From Atrichornis clamosus (lineage: Eukaryota > Chordata > Aves > Passeriformes > Menuridae), in assembly GCA_013400975.1 (NCBI GenBank), contig WBMZ01000217.1, positions 186,001 through 250,000 on the forward strand: a stretch of 64,000 nucleotides of DNA, given 5' to 3'. Below, one piece after another: positions 62,301-64,000 of the stretch. The notes under the pieces were generated by a model. The model was not told the origin of the DNA. It made no database searches and was given only the letters and a program-made list of their open reading frames with translations. Each line of letters opens with the position of its first letter. Within the stretch, counting starts at the first letter, position 1. The position numbers and the translations under genes are program-made.

Positions 62301-63730
62301 GACAATTCTGCTTTTATGCCCCCGAGGCAAAGGCAGACACGCACAAAGCTTAGACAGCTCACACAAGGTACCTGCACTCCAATCACTTCCTTGGAATCCA
62401 CTCGACTTGCTCAGAGAAAACTCAAATCCTGCCATTCCTTTTGTAGTTTCCACCTCCTCTCCAAGAGGAGAGCAATTCTTTTCCCTCTCTCCCTTAAGGC
62501 CCATGCCCCATCAAGAGATTTCTCTAATACTATTTTATTGAAGTCGACTGGGTAAAACCACCCAGACTTCCACAAGTCATTTGGAAAGCTAAACAGTGTA
62601 TTGATAAAATATGTATATATTGAACTTGAATATTACCTACCTGTAACATTTAGAGATATCTGCAAATAATGTGCTTGCGTTGCATTATTACCAAAATAAG
62701 CAAGCTATCAATATTTTTATCTTTAAGCCATATTAATTTTATCTCGTGTAAGTCTCATGAAAAATTAACATATCTGGTATTTTTCTTGTTGTCTCAGACA
62801 GGTTATCTGACTGGAGACTACAGAGAACTTCCCAAGGTTTTGCATCTTCAAGCAGTTTGTACAATATTCAGCCATGACTTAGTGCCTTCTCCAACAGCTC
62901 TTTTAAAAAGCACTCAAAATGTTCAGAGCACAGAAGTGACATGGAAAGCTGTTTTCAGAAATGTCTGGAGCATTCAGAGGCTGGAAGACAGTAGCTCTAA
63001 TTCACCTAAATAGCTTAGGCACATTTACAACGCTCCTGTCCTCAACACCTCATGCCAGTCAAGGGTTTTATCAGTGTCAAATTGTAATTGCTCGCTGCTG
63101 TGTGAATGTCATTGTAATTATTGCATTCAGTCTGCATTTTAACCTCCACGGCAAACTGAGAGACAGTTTCTGTTGGAAACTGATTGTTGTTTGACAGTAT
63201 CTGTCAATTCTGACACTGGTTGTGCATTTCACTTGCCTGGAAGAGAGAGAACCAGATGAGAATCACTCAAGCCAACATTTAAGTCACCTTCGTTGGATCT
63301 ACAGGCAATTAAAGTTCTGCTGTTGATCTGAATAACTTTCTGCTGAGAAATGGGGTAAGGCTGGGTCAGGGAGTGGCAAGACATTGGCAGAGGTGAGACA
63401 AAGCTTATTTTCAAGCAATGACTGCTCTTCAGCGCACCAGCCCAGACCACCAGCAGAGCCCACACGAGAGGCCAGGCGCCAGGATGCTGAACCCAGCCTC
63501 GGGGCTCAGAAGGGATGAGGTCAGGCAGGGGCAGAGCACTCAGGTCCATTTCTTGTTTTCCAAAGGGCTGCTGGGATCTCTAAAGCTTTCCAGGCTACAA
63601 TCAAAAAATTCATTTTGCTAATCCTACTGTGTTGCTCTCCAACCACATCATTCCTAAGGATTTATCTGGTCAGCTCCCACAGTCAAGGTGTTTTTCTGTG
63701 GTGAAAGGATAGGAAGGGCATCACACTTAC

Positions 63731-63829
63731 TCCAGAACATGCAGTTTTCCACACTCTGGAGTCCACAGTCCAAGAAAAGGACCGGACACAGGACCAGCAG
63801 CCAGGAGTACCTCTGCCAGTGAGCCTGCT
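63731..63829 (-). CDS. Candidate 99-nt exon encoding a hydrophobic segment
   Basis: Minus strand: an exceptionally long pyrimidine run ending TTTTCTCTCCCTCCAG at 63,830 is followed by a 99-nt exon and a GGA/GTAAGT donor at 63,731/63,730. One frame is open throughout, entering and leaving in phase 1 (a symmetric exon). It reads QAHWQRYSWLLVLCPVLFL, then DCGLQSVENCMFW. The hydrophobic run could be a membrane segment or the core of a signal. Partner exons were not found; the gene would extend beyond the right end of the window or to exons I cannot see. The protein is not recognised. Confidence 0.28.
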
Positions 63830-64000
63830 CTGGAGGGAGAGAAAAGGAGAGGGAGGGATTGCACAGGTTCATCTTCAGCAGATTCATACTATGATTAAAC
63901 AGCTTCTGTGAACAAGGCCAGGTTAAAATCGTTCCCAAAGTCTGCCTAAGAGAGAACAGCAACCCTCTTTGCTCTTACGTGGCCCAGGAGACAGAACTCA

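Noticed and set aside
61837..62541. 234-codon plus-strand open frame, the longest in the window
   Set aside because: Three other frames are also open over much of the same span, which points to locally few stop codons rather than selection. There is no domain, splice or composition support.

Overview
The window looks like a gene-poor piece of a sauropsid genome, most likely a bird. The direct evidence is two 5'-truncated CR1 LINE 3' ends, at 24.77-25.37 kb and 56.94-57.26 kb. Both carry the typical CR1 tail wording and end in the short ATTCTATG-type repeat. Other interspersed repeats are scarce, introns or intergenic DNA dominate, and simple repeats are mostly short A/T tracts. There are no prokaryotic features, no CRISPR array, no complete mobile-element reading frame, and no rRNA or tRNA that I can recognise. 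Nearly all open frames longer than 60 codons look like chance.

Genes here can only be found as small spliced exons, so I searched both strands for polypyrimidine-AG / exon / GT pairs whose frames stay open and whose phases fit. The best result is a three-exon minus-strand model at 37,690-35,748. It joins in phase 2 at both junctions and gives a basic protein of about 164 residues that I do not recognise. Two more exon-like blocks (41,127-41,054 and 40,712-40,624) and a CpG-rich patch near 42.77-42.90 kb lie upstream of it in the same orientation and could be its leader and promoter.

Two CpG-rich islands sit at about 0.9-1.2 kb and 25.93-26.31 kb. Each contains a well-placed ATG followed by a splice donor on the plus strand. 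The first can join in phase to a strong 92-nt exon at 4,975-5,066. The second can join in phase to an exon at 32,404-32,525, or to a 90-nt exon at 31,400-31,489 that brings in a stop codon. The second island also has a strong donor on the minus strand, so it may be a bidirectional promoter. Other isolated exon-like signals on the minus strand are a signal-peptide-like first exon at 2,990-2,906, a 157-nt block at 26,629-26,473, a 147-nt block at 48,367-48,221 and a 99-nt block at 63,829-63,731.

Two plus-strand sites near 46.51 and 47.86 kb have the form of recursive splice sites (pyrimidine tract, AG, then GTGAGT or GTGAGG with no exon between). They suggest that part of the window is a long plus-strand intron. 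Outside these places I see no gene. The long stretches at 5-24 kb, 27-31 kb, 49-53 kb and 57-62 kb hold AT-rich unique sequence with scattered short simple repeats. All exon calls are predictions from splice signals and frame only: in vertebrate DNA such signals also arise by chance, and none has been checked against transcripts or other species.
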